From: Pontibacterium sp049599735
Lineage (GTDB): Bacteria > Pseudomonadota > Gammaproteobacteria > Pseudomonadales > Balneatricaceae
NCBI GenBank assembly: GCA_049599735.1
Contig: JBMYOX010000002.1
Location: 89,229 to 153,228 of the forward strand
Length of the DNA: 64,000 nt
Reading direction: 5' to 3'
Under the pieces are notes generated by a model. It worked only from the letters and a program-made list of their open reading frames with translations, searched no databases and had not been told where the DNA came from. Shown here one piece after another: positions 19,438 through 27,759 of the stretch. How positions within the stretch are numbered: position 1 is the stretch's first letter; every line of letters starts with the position of its first letter. The translations under genes and the position numbers were made by a program.

Positions 19438-20379
19438 ATGTCTTCAGTACGTACATGGCGTGATTATCTGGTTCTATCGGGAAAAGGGGTAATGATGGGG
19501 GCCGCAGATGCTGTGCCTGGTGTCTCCGGTGGTACTATTGCCTTTATGACTGGCATCTATGAAGAGCTGATCGCTTCGCTGCATCGTTGTGGCCCTGAAG
19601 CACTCAGGGTACTGACCCGTCAGGGTATCAAGGCCGCCTGGCAGCACATTAACGGCCCTTTTTTGCTGGCGCTGGTGGCGGGGATTTTGCTGAGCATTGC
19701 GGGTCTGGCCCGCGGTGTGCTCTATTTACTGCATACTTATCCTGAAATGCTCTGGTCGTTTTTCTTTGGCCTGATTCTGGCGTCCAGCTGGCTGGTTGTA
19801 CAACATATAGATAACTGGCGCGGTAATGCGCTGACTGCTTTTGTCAGTGGAACGATTTTAGCTTATCTGATTACCTCGATTTCTCCGGCTGCCGTAGAGC
19901 CTACGCCGCTGCTGTTTTTTACTTCGGGCATGATTGCGATTTGCGCCATGATTCTGCCGGGCATTTCCGGCAGTTTTATTTTGTTATTGCTGGGTATGTA
20001 TTCTCCCATACTGACGGCGGTTAAAGAGTTTGATTTGCTGGTGCTTTGTCTGTTTACGGGGGGCTGTGTGATTGGTTTGTTAAGTTTTGCGCGTGTACTA
20101 AACTGGATGTTTTCTTCGCACCGGGTCATAACGCTGGCGCTGCTGGGCGGCTTTATGCTGGGGTCGCTGAATAAAGTCTGGCCCTGGAAGTATACAACGG
20201 CTTATACCATTAATCGCCATGGTGAAGAAATTCCGCTGGTTCAGGAAAATATTCTACCGGGCAGTTATGAAGCCCTGACCGGTCAGAGTGCCTGGCTGGG
20301 CAGTGCGCTGATTCTGATGCTGCTGGGTATACTGCTGGTGATACTGATAACCCGAATTAACAGGCCTGCAGGGCAGTAG
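19438..20379 (+). CDS. DUF368 polytopic membrane protein
   Basis: 313 residues, strongly hydrophobic, with about eight or nine predicted membrane helices. The N-terminal GAADAVPGVSGGTIAFMTGIYE and the repeat-like MILPGISGSFILLLLGMY are hallmarks of DUF368, related to DedA/undecaprenyl-phosphate carriers (the PopT group is a DUF368 family described as undecaprenyl-phosphate translocase). Assigning that transport role here is inference. It lies between pcm and nlpD; a GAGGA site precedes its ATG. Confidence 0.85.
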   Translation: MSSVRTWRDYLVLSGKGVMMGAADAVPGVSGGTIAFMTGIYEELIASLHRCGPEALRVLTRQGIKAAWQHINGPFLLALVAGILLSIAGLARGVLYLLHTYPEMLWSFFFGLILASSWLVVQHIDNWRGNALTAFVSGTILAYLITSISPAAVEPTPLLFFTSGMIAICAMILPGISGSFILLLLGMYSPILTAVKEFDLLVLCLFTGGCVIGLLSFARVLNWMFSSHRVITLALLGGFMLGSLNKVWPWKYTTAYTINRHGEEIPLVQENILPGSYEALTGQSAWLGSALILMLLGILLVILITRINRPAGQ

Positions 20380-20386
20380 GGCGCTT

Positions 20387-21235
20387 GTGAAAAGGGGCGC
20401 AGGCTGGCTGGTATTGCTGATCATCCTGACCGCTGGCTGCTCCGGCGACCCGCGTGTGCCGGTAGCTGACCGCTCACGCCCTGAATCTGTACGTATTGCG
20501 AATGAATATACCGTACGACAAGGTGATACGCTCTATTCCATCGCCTGGCGTTATGGCCTGGACTATCGCGCTCTGGCGAGTATGAATCAGATCGACAGCC
20601 GGTATCAGATTTTTCCCGGACAAAAACTTCGGCTTAAACCTACCTCTATTGCGCGTACTTCAAAACCACAAATTTCAAAAAACGGTGTGCCTGTCGGGAG
20701 CCGGTCTGATACAAAAATAGTGACTCAGCGCACAGTAACTAAAAAAACTACAGCATCACCGGTAAAGAAACCGCCGGTCCTGCCGAAAAAGACTACTGCA
20801 TCAAACACCGTGGCACCTGAAAAGCCCCGTCTGTTACCTCCCGCGTTGCCTTCAGGCCCTATCATCTGGCGCTGGCCGGGTCATGGACAGGTGATAGCCG
20901 CTTTTAAAACGCGCGGGAAAGTTAATAAGGGCATCAATCTGGCGGGTCGCAGGTCTGACCCTGTATTCGCTGCCGCAGCCGGACGGGTGGTTTTTGCCGG
21001 TAGTGGGCTTTTGGGCTACGGGAACTTGCTGATCATAGAGCATAGCCCGGAGTTCTTAAGTGCTTATGCCCATAACAGTCGCGTTTTAGTAAAAGAAAGT
21101 GATAAGGTTCAGGTGGGTGATAAAATAGCGGAAATGGGGAGCAGCGGCGCAGATCGTGTAATGCTTCATTTTGAAATTCGCCGTGATGGTAATCCGGTGA
21201 ATCCACTCAAATATTTGCCAAAAAAAAATAAATAA
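20387..21235 (+). CDS. nlpD: NlpD lipoprotein, activator of septal amidases
   Basis: 282 residues. A lipobox LTAGC (cysteine about residue 18) ends the signal peptide. A LysM domain (about residues 43-87, YTVRQGDTLYSIAWRYG) binds peptidoglycan, a lysine/proline/threonine-rich linker follows, and the C-terminal M23/LytM domain lacks the first zinc ligands (NKGINLAG where peptidases have HxxxD), as in E. coli NlpD, which activates AmiC without cutting itself. Start is GTG at 20387. The rpoS promoter usually lies inside nlpD. Confidence 0.93.
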   Translation: MKRGAGWLVLLIILTAGCSGDPRVPVADRSRPESVRIANEYTVRQGDTLYSIAWRYGLDYRALASMNQIDSRYQIFPGQKLRLKPTSIARTSKPQISKNGVPVGSRSDTKIVTQRTVTKKTTASPVKKPPVLPKKTTASNTVAPEKPRLLPPALPSGPIIWRWPGHGQVIAAFKTRGKVNKGINLAGRRSDPVFAAAAGRVVFAGSGLLGYGNLLIIEHSPEFLSAYAHNSRVLVKESDKVQVGDKIAEMGSSGADRVMLHFEIRRDGNPVNPLKYLPKKNK

Positions 21236-21293
21236 CAAAACGGCAATAGTACGACAGAATGCCTTCTGAGCGAGGGTTTTACAGGGGTTGGAA

Positions 21294-22337
21294 ATGGTAA
21301 AGGTCGACAAGGGATACAAAAAAGGCGACTCGCTTCAACACACGGAGTCAGAAAACGTGTCGGTGCTGGCGGATGAAAAGTCTGAAAGTATCGCTGACAC
21401 TGAAGATACAGATGATAACGTTAAAGATACGGACGATGTACCGAGCATCATCAGTAGCGGGCGGGGTCGCGGCAGCCTTGCCCATAATGATCTGCTGAAT
21501 GCAAAATCACTGGATGCAACTCAGCTTTATTTAAATGAAATCGGGTTTTCACCCCTGTTAACGGCGGAAGAGGAAGTTTATTACTCCCGACGGTCGTTAA
21601 AGGGCGATGAAGCATCCCGTAAGCGCATGATTGAAAGCAACCTGCGACTGGTTGTTAAAATTGCCCGCCGTTACATCAATCGGGGTCTGACACTGCTGGA
21701 CCTGATTGAGGAAGGCAACTTGGGTTTAATTCGTGCGGTTGAAAAATTTGATCCGGAGCGGGGGTTCAGGTTTTCTACCTATGCCACCTGGTGGATTCGC
21801 CAGACCATTGAACGTGCGATTATGAATCAGACACGGACTATTCGTCTGCCAATCCATGTGGTTAAAGAGCTGAACGTCTATTTGCGTGCAGCCCGTGAGC
21901 TGACGCAAAAACTGGACCATGAGCCAACAGCCGAAGATATTGCCAAACTGGTGGATAAGCCGGTTGCCAATGTTGAACGTATGCTGGGCCTGAACGAGCG
22001 TGTCAGTTCCGTGGACGTGCCTATGGGCCAGGACTCCGATAAATCATTGCTGGATACCATTCCTGATCAGGAAAGCCATGACCCTGAAACCCTGTTGCAG
22101 AAAACCAATATCAGCGGCAATTTGGATAAATGGCTGATGATGTTGCCTGAAAAACATTCTGAAGTGTTGGCACGTCGTTTTGGTTTACGGGGTTATGAGA
22201 TGAGTACCCTGGAGGAGGTGGGCAGTGAAATTGGCCTGACCCGTGAACGTGTTCGTCAGATTCAGGTGGAAGCTTTGCGTAAGCTACGCGAGATCGTTGA
22301 GAAAAACGGCCTCAGTGGTGCTGACCTGCTGCAATAA
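21294..22337 (+). CDS. rpoS: RNA polymerase sigma factor RpoS
   Basis: 347 residues. An acidic, variable N-terminus leads into sigma regions 1.2/2 (DATQLYLNEIGFSPLLTAEEE, then NLRLVVKIARRY and YATWWIRQTIERAI), region 3 and region 4.2 (TLEEVGSEIGLTRERVRQI). It directs stationary-phase and stress transcription. A TTG at 21288 is in frame, but AGGGG at 21283-21287 is correctly spaced for the ATG at 21294. It follows nlpD by 58 bases. Confidence 0.96.
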   Translation: MVKVDKGYKKGDSLQHTESENVSVLADEKSESIADTEDTDDNVKDTDDVPSIISSGRGRGSLAHNDLLNAKSLDATQLYLNEIGFSPLLTAEEEVYYSRRSLKGDEASRKRMIESNLRLVVKIARRYINRGLTLLDLIEEGNLGLIRAVEKFDPERGFRFSTYATWWIRQTIERAIMNQTRTIRLPIHVVKELNVYLRAARELTQKLDHEPTAEDIAKLVDKPVANVERMLGLNERVSSVDVPMGQDSDKSLLDTIPDQESHDPETLLQKTNISGNLDKWLMMLPEKHSEVLARRFGLRGYEMSTLEEVGSEIGLTRERVRQIQVEALRKLREIVEKNGLSGADLLQ

Positions 22338-22354
22338 GTATTAAGGTTAAGCAT

Positions 22355-22394
22355 AAAAACCTCCCGGCGATTTATGCTTGCCCGGAGGTTTTTT
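22355..22394. terminator. Bidirectional terminator between rpoS and fdxA
   Basis: A hairpin with arms AACCTCC and GGAGGTT, extended inside by three more pairs after one mismatch, is flanked by an A run on the left and a T run on the right. It can end transcripts of the convergent rpoS and fdxA genes. Confidence 0.85.
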
Positions 22395-22429
22395 GTTTAA
22401 CAGGCTTTAATGCCACGATTTGTAGCTTA

Positions 22430-22753
22430 CTACTTCTCCAGATATTTGATCTTTCCGGTGACAGTATCCCAGTCTGCGGCATCCGCCGGGGCCGGTTTTG
22501 GGCTGTTGATATTGGGCCAGATTTCGGACATCTGCTCGTTTATTTTAATAAAACCGAGCTGGTCGTCGCTGAGTTCGTCTTCATGAAAAATAGCCAGTAC
22601 CGGGCACTCAGGTTCACAAAGTCCGCAGTCGATACACTCATCCGGGTGTATCACCAGCATGTTAGGGCCTTCATAAAAACAATCCACCGGACAAACATCC
22701 ACACAGTCCGTGTACTTACAGCGAATACAGCTTTCAGTCACCACGTATGCCAT
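22430..22753 (-). CDS. fdxA: Ferredoxin FdxA, 7Fe type
   Basis: 107 residues starting MAYVVTESCIRCKYTDCVDVCPV, with the cysteine pattern of a [3Fe-4S]/[4Fe-4S] ferredoxin (second cluster CIDCGLCEPECP). It carries electrons at low potential in the cytoplasm; its partner is unknown. It lies 65 bases downstream of mutS on the same strand and faces rpoS, the arrangement seen in Pseudomonas. Confidence 0.95.
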   Translation of the reverse strand: MAYVVTESCIRCKYTDCVDVCPVDCFYEGPNMLVIHPDECIDCGLCEPECPVLAIFHEDELSDDQLGFIKINEQMSEIWPNINSPKPAPADAADWDTVTGKIKYLEK

Positions 22754-22818
22754 GGTTCAGTCCCTCCTGCCTCTATTCTTACCGGGCATATTGCCCAGTA
22801 TAGAACAGAGGCCGGTAC

Positions 22819-25392
22819 TCAGTGGATTTCCTGTTTTAACTGGTAGATTAAATCCAGTGCCTGACGGGGACTGAGATTGTCTGCGTCCAGTTGCTCCAGT
22901 TTTGTGATTACCGGGTGAGGTGCGCTGTTAAACAGGTCATTTTGCAGCGGGGCGCTGGTTGGTTGCCTTTGCAGATCGGTTGTGGTGTCCTGCTCCAGCA
23001 CAATGAGCTTTTCCCGCGCCTGATGGATCACATGGCGGGGAACCCCTGCCAGCTGAGCAACCTGTAAACCATAACTCTGGTTGGCAGGGCCATCCTGAAC
23101 CTCATGCATAAATACAATATGGTCGTTATGTTCAACCGCGGTTAAATGCACGTTGGCAATACCACTGAGTTGTTCGGGCAACGTTGTCAGCTCAAAATAA
23201 TGGGTGGCAAACAAGGTAAAGGCTTTTATGTCTTTAGCGAGATATTCAGCACAGGACCAGGCCAGTGAAAGACCATCAAAAGTGCTGGTGCCACGGCCGA
23301 CTTCATCCATCAGTACCAGGCTGCGCTCAGTAGCATTATGCAAAATATTGGCGGTTTCTGTCATCTCAACCATAAAGGTTGAACGCCCGCCCGCCAGGTC
23401 ATCGGATGAACCCATACGGGTGAAAATACGGTCCACAATGCCAATGGTGGCTGAATCTGCAGGTACATAACTGCCAATATGCGCAAGCAGGGTGATTAAT
23501 GCCGTCTGACGCATATAGGTGGATTTACCGCCCATATTCGGGCCGGTAATCACCAGCATATGCTGGCTGTTATCCAGCGTTAGCTGATTGGCCACAAAAG
23601 GCTCATCCAATACTGCCTCCACCACAGGATGGCGACCGCCTGTAATGTGTAGTTGAGGCGCTTCGGTTAAAACCGGCGCATTATAGTTAAGCGTATCTGA
23701 GCGTTCGGCCATATTGCCCAGCACGTCCAATTCGGACAGTGCTGCGGCGCAATCTTGCAGGGCAGGTAGCTGTTCAGCCAGGGTTTCGATCAGGGCTTCA
23801 TAGAGTGCTTTTTCACGTGCCAGGGCGCGACTTTTGGCTGACAGGGCTTTGTCTTCAAATTCTTTTAATTCGGGCGTGATAAAGCGTTCTGCATTTTTTA
23901 AGGTTTGGCGGCGGATATAATCTGCGGGTGCCTTGTCGGAGTTGGTGCGGCCAATTTCAATAAAATAGCCATGCACCCGGTTGTAACCCACTTTAAGGGT
24001 ACTGATGCCGGTGCGTTCCCGCTCTCTGATTTCCATATCCAACAGGTAGTTACCCGCATTTTCGGAAAGGCCACGTAACTCGTCCAGCTCGGCATCGTAA
24101 CCCGGTGCAATCACCCCGCCATCACGGATAATAACAGGGGGATTATCGATCACCGATTGTGCCAGTAAATCAGCCAGTGCCGGAAATTCACTGATACTGA
24201 GCGCCAGAGCCTGAGCGCGACCGGCATCTGTTGTCGCCAGTTGCTGTTGTAGTTCAGGCAGCATGGCCAGGGCGCCTTTTAAGCGTTCCAGATCCCGGGG
24301 ACGTGCGGATCTTAAGGCGATACGGGCCAGAATCCGTTCCATATCACCAATGGGGCGCAGGGTTGTCTGAAGGTTTTCAAAGCGGTACTCCTCCCGGAGC
24401 CAGCGAATTACATCCTGACGGGCAAGCAAGTCATCCCGGTTACGCAGGGGCAGGTTGAGCCAGCGGCTTAGCATGCGGCTGCCCATGGGGGTTTTGCAGC
24501 GATCGATCACGGACATGAGGGTGTTTTCTTTGCCGCCTGAGAGGTTGATATCCAGCTCTAAATTTTTTCGGGTGGCGGCATCCAATACAACACTTTCACC
24601 ACGCTGCTCAACTTGTATACGGCGTATATGGGGTAACTCAGTGCGCTGGGTGTCTTTGGCGTACTGCAACAGGCAACCTGCCGCGTTGATGGCCAGTGTC
24701 AGGTGATCACAGCCAAACCCACTTAAATCCTGCACGTTAAACTGCTTGCACAAGAGGCGAACTGCCGTTTCATGCTCAAAATGCCAGGGTGCCTGAGGGC
24801 GTAAGCCATTTTTCTGCGCTAAAAGTGTATCCAGATTGTTATCTTCACTGAAAAGAATTTCAGAAGGACGTAGCCGTTCAATCTCACTAAGCAGGGCTTC
24901 TTCGCCTTCGGCTTCAAGCAGACTGAAACGCCCTGAACTGATATCAACAATAGCGATGCCAAAAAGTGACTGCTGCCGGTTGATCGCAATCAGCAGGTTA
25001 TCCCGTTGTTCGTCCAGCAGGGCTTCATCGCTAACGGTACCTGGTGTGACTATACGGGCAACCGCACGCTCAACGGGCCCTTTGCTGGTGGCCGGGTCAC
25101 CAATTTGCTCACAAATAACAACAGATTCGCCTGCTCTGACAATTTTGGCAATATAAGCTTCAGCGGCGTGATAGGGCAGGCCCGCCATAGGAATCGGCTC
25201 GCCTGCCGATTTTCCCCGTGCAGTCAGAGAGATATCCAGTAACCGAGCTGCTTTTTTTGCATCGTCATAAAAAAGCTCGTAAAAATCCCCCATCCGGTAA
25301 AAAACTAACTGATCCGGGTGTTGTGATTTGATGCGCAGATACTGCTGCATCATAGGGGTGTGTTCTGCCTTGCCTGCTGTTTTTTTGCTCAT
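22819..25392 (-). CDS. mutS: DNA mismatch repair protein MutS
   Basis: 857 residues. The mismatch-binding Phe-x-Glu of domain I is visible in YRMGDFYELFYDDAKKAA; the ATPase has Walker A ITGPNMGGKSTYMRQ, the ST motif region GRSTFMVEM and Walker B LVLMDEVGRGTSTFDG. It recognises mismatches and recruits MutL. The recA/cinA neighbourhood common in pseudomonads is absent; upstream is a 425-base gap. Confidence 0.97.
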   Translation of the reverse strand: MSKKTAGKAEHTPMMQQYLRIKSQHPDQLVFYRMGDFYELFYDDAKKAARLLDISLTARGKSAGEPIPMAGLPYHAAEAYIAKIVRAGESVVICEQIGDPATSKGPVERAVARIVTPGTVSDEALLDEQRDNLLIAINRQQSLFGIAIVDISSGRFSLLEAEGEEALLSEIERLRPSEILFSEDNNLDTLLAQKNGLRPQAPWHFEHETAVRLLCKQFNVQDLSGFGCDHLTLAINAAGCLLQYAKDTQRTELPHIRRIQVEQRGESVVLDAATRKNLELDINLSGGKENTLMSVIDRCKTPMGSRMLSRWLNLPLRNRDDLLARQDVIRWLREEYRFENLQTTLRPIGDMERILARIALRSARPRDLERLKGALAMLPELQQQLATTDAGRAQALALSISEFPALADLLAQSVIDNPPVIIRDGGVIAPGYDAELDELRGLSENAGNYLLDMEIRERERTGISTLKVGYNRVHGYFIEIGRTNSDKAPADYIRRQTLKNAERFITPELKEFEDKALSAKSRALAREKALYEALIETLAEQLPALQDCAAALSELDVLGNMAERSDTLNYNAPVLTEAPQLHITGGRHPVVEAVLDEPFVANQLTLDNSQHMLVITGPNMGGKSTYMRQTALITLLAHIGSYVPADSATIGIVDRIFTRMGSSDDLAGGRSTFMVEMTETANILHNATERSLVLMDEVGRGTSTFDGLSLAWSCAEYLAKDIKAFTLFATHYFELTTLPEQLSGIANVHLTAVEHNDHIVFMHEVQDGPANQSYGLQVAQLAGVPRHVIHQAREKLIVLEQDTTTDLQRQPTSAPLQNDLFNSAPHPVITKLEQLDADNLSPRQALDLIYQLKQEIH

Positions 25393-25817
25393 TGAAGCTC
25401 TATTTTGTTGTTATAAAAACAAGTCGTTTGGTTTCGCGGTACGCATCCATTTATGTCTGTTGAATTTATGGTGTTTCCTGCGTATCTAAATGGGATAATC
25501 TGTAGGGCCATGCTGAATTTGGTAACAAACTGACTATAAAAAAGTTACACTTTTATAATTCAGCAAGCCTGGATACTTATCCATAAACGGGCACAGATAC
25601 AGGCTTAGATGGCAGGTTTCAGACAGGTGATGCAGGTTACCAAATCAGCTGCTAAACCGCTATCCGTCAATACATAAAGCTCTGGATAGAAGCACCCGGA
25701 TCCGGCGGCTCCGGATGTCAGTTCAGCATTCAAAAACAAGTGGTTGTGATGCCGCTCTCTCTAATCAATAAATTTTTATCTACTATGCGCTGAATTCGGC
25801 CGCACAGACAGGACGGT
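25393..25817. other. Intergenic region between mutS and the XRE-cupin gene
   Basis: No gene was found in 425 bases. It must hold the divergent promoters of mutS and the XRE-cupin gene. It contains an inverted repeat: bases 25512-25526 read GCTGAATTTGGTAAC and bases 25636-25649 read its reverse complement with one base missing. The left copy also pairs with AATTCAGCA at 25557-25565, around a TATAAAA/TTTTATA inner pair. Whether this is an operator, a small RNA or a mobile-element scar is not known. Confidence 0.5.
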
Positions 25818-26387
25818 ATGGAAAAAGAAAGCTTGCGAATCGGAAGGCAAATTCGGGATCTTCGTAAAGCCAAAGGGGTTACTCTGACCACCTTGGCAGA
25901 GAAAATTGGCCGTTCTGTGGGTTATGTCAGTCAGGTGGAGCGGGGTGTTTCCTCCTTACCTATCCCAACCCTTCAGGCGATCAGTGAAGTGCTGGGTGTG
26001 CAGATTAGCTGGTTTTTCCATACCGATAATGAAGCCCCTGCGGATGAGTTGAATTATGTTGTACGCAGTAATGCCCGCCGCAGTTTGAATTTTTCGGGCA
26101 CAGGTATCCGGGAGGAACTGCTATCCCCTCGTCTGAGTGGTCAGCTACAGATGGTGCTGACAACCTTTGCACCCGGTGCCGGAAGTCAGGAATTCCGCGA
26201 GCGAAAAGGGGAAGAGGGCGGTCTGGTTCAGGCGGGTACGCTGGAACTGAATATTGGTGATAAACAGTTTTTACTTAAGGCGGGTGATAGCTTCACCCTG
26301 ACCGGCGATGAGCCTCACCGGGTGCGTAACCCGTCTGCAGAAGCGGAAGCCGTTGTGTTCTGGAGTATTGCCGGTGGTGGTTATTAA
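25818..26387 (+). CDS. XRE-family regulator with C-terminal cupin domain
   Basis: 189 residues. An N-terminal helix-turn-helix (about residues 8-65, IRDLRKAKGVTLTTLAEKIGRSVGYVSQVERG) is followed by a small cupin (about residues 105-185, with GEEGGLVQAGTLELNIGD and GDSFTLTGDEPHRVRN). Such proteins sense small amines, amino acids or polyols and control nearby catabolic operons. Here no catabolic operon remains: the next sequence is a folD remnant. A target operon may therefore have been lost. The ligand cannot be named. Confidence 0.88.
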   Translation: MEKESLRIGRQIRDLRKAKGVTLTTLAEKIGRSVGYVSQVERGVSSLPIPTLQAISEVLGVQISWFFHTDNEAPADELNYVVRSNARRSLNFSGTGIREELLSPRLSGQLQMVLTTFAPGAGSQEFRERKGEEGGLVQAGTLELNIGDKQFLLKAGDSFTLTGDEPHRVRNPSAEAEAVVFWSIAGGGY

Positions 26388-27132
26388 ACCAGCGAGAAAG
26401 GCTCGGCCTGGGCTTAAAAGAGCCTGACTGGTTTTGTGCGTTACATAAGATTTATTATGAAGGCTGGAGTCATTCTCGTACAAAAAATCTGCCTGAGTTG
26501 GTCGGGCTGGCTGATATTGTGGTAGGTGCGGTGGGGAAACCCGAACTGATTAAAGCTGACCGGATCAGGGGCGGTGCCGTAGTCGTGGATGCGGGTTGTC
26601 ACGCAGGTGGTATCGGTGATATTGAAAAACCGGGCTTGAAGCGCGGGTGACTGCCTTAACCCCTGTCCCGGTGGCGTGGGACCTATGATGATTAATGCTC
26701 TGATCAGTCAAACACTGGACGCTGCCCAAAAGCGGGAGGCACCGGCGGTAAGTACCAGTTATATTGGGTAACTTATGCCCAAGGCCTGTATGTTCGGAGC
26801 CTTTCTCATTGAGCCCGGTTACGGTCGACAACTTTGCCGATGATGATACAATCAATTGCTCTGGCAGGGATCGCCGGTGCCGGGTTTGCCGTACCTGCTC
26901 CTGCTTGTGTTTGATAAAAAGTGCTAAGGATAGCTAAAATGAAGGCGCAGTCTGTTCCTGAAAAACAAGTCGTAATCCGCGATGCCGAATGGCGTATCCG
27001 GCGGCTATGCAGCTCGATATACATCAATCACAATCCTCTCTCACGCTTTGATTCACTCAGGCATGCTGCATATGGTTATTACCTGAGACAAGCTCTTATA
27101 TTAATCAGTACAGTAATGTCTTTTGGAATACC
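26388..27132. other. Gene-poor stretch with folD remnant
   Basis: Apart from the folD fragment at 26468-26771, no convincing gene is seen. A 76-residue open frame at 26921-27151 begins LRIAKMKAQSVPEKQVVIRD and includes VVIRDAEWRIRRL, which resembles the N-terminus of some SNF2-like helicases, but it ends quickly and is not supported as a working gene. The pattern suggests several broken genes packed together. Confidence 0.5.
26468..26771 (+). pseudogene. folD: folD remnant (methylenetetrahydrofolate dehydrogenase/cyclohydrolase C-terminus)
   Basis: Reading 26468 onward gives SHSRTKNLPELVGLADIVV and GAVGKPELIKADRIRGGAV, the NADP-domain signature of FolD (HSRTKNL, ADI, AVGKP, GAVVVDAG), then a TGA stop. 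VTALTPVP continues in the next frame, and PGGVGPMMINALISQTLDAA in the third, ending at TAA 26769-26771. So two frameshifts interrupt the family order SRTKNL...TPVPGGVGPM, and the N-terminal two thirds are missing. This is a decayed copy; the working folD must be elsewhere. Confidence 0.85.
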
Positions 27133-27596
27133 TTGTCTTTCGTTAAATTGAACAGGGAAGCAGATTATGAAATCGTATGGGGTTTTAGGTACTTGATACC
27201 TGTCCTGGCGTTTAATCTGATAGCAAAATCCGGAAATTATGAACAGGCGGTGAAAGCGGCCGACCAGCGTATTGGTAAACTTGAGACGCTAAAACAGCGC
27301 CAGAGTTGTTCTGTTATGTCTGACAATCAAAAAACAGTCGCTGTCAATGAGATGACTAATAAGCTGACTGAGTTAAGTGAGTTGCATAAGAATGACCAGC
27401 TTGACGATGCTGAATACGGTGCAGCAAAACGTCAGGTTCTTGGGCTTTAATTGAGAATAATAATGAAGCTTTGCGTGAAAAAGCGATCATAATGGGCGCG
27501 GATGCTGTGATGGATGTGCGTTATGCCAGCGGTGTTGGTCTGACGACCTGGGGTTATATGGATGCTAATGGTAGCGCTGTAAAGTTGGCTGATTAA
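27133..27596 (+). pseudogene. Broken SHOCT / YbjQ-like protein
   Basis: The frame 27133-27450 encodes 105 residues ending in LTELSELHKNDQLDDAEYGA, which matches the SHOCT pattern. A second frame, open through 27423-27596, encodes ALREKAIIMGADAVMDVRYA and GVGLTTWGYMDANGSAVKLAD, which resembles the YbjQ/heavy-metal-binding family. The two are in different frames and overlap at the stop of the first. A good ribosome site and ATG at 27167 open a third frame that stops after 9 codons. I read this as one small protein gene broken by frameshifts; two separate short genes is the alternative. Confidence 0.5.
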
Positions 27597-27660
27597 GAGC
27601 TTTTCCTGATGTAATCACTTGATGCGTCATACCAAAATTTCAAGATAAAGAGTGTATTGT

Positions 27661-27759
27661 ATGCCCCGGATTTTCATGCTGTGCGTGAGAGTCCGAATCT
27701 TGCTGGTGCCTTTGCTAGCAGTCTGTTCTAAAGCTATTGATAGGGAGGTCGCACAATGA
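27661..27759 (+). CDS. Possible 32-residue lipoprotein-like or leader peptide
   Basis: An ATG at 27661 opens 32 codons: a basic start, a hydrophobic run and LLAVCSKA, which resembles a lipobox. The TGA stop overlaps the ATG of the following NYN gene (ATGA at 27756-27759), suggesting coupling. No clear ribosome site was seen. It could be chance coding or the remains of a longer gene. Confidence 0.3.
   Translation: MPRIFMLCVRVRILLVPLLAVCSKAIDREVAQ

Noticed and set aside
21288..21293. TTG start for rpoS two codons upstream
   Set aside because: AGGGG is too close to the TTG (touching it) but well spaced for the ATG at 21294.
26921..27151. Helicase N-terminus
   Set aside because: Only about 15 residues resemble SNF2-like proteins and the frame ends after 76; not enough for a gene call.
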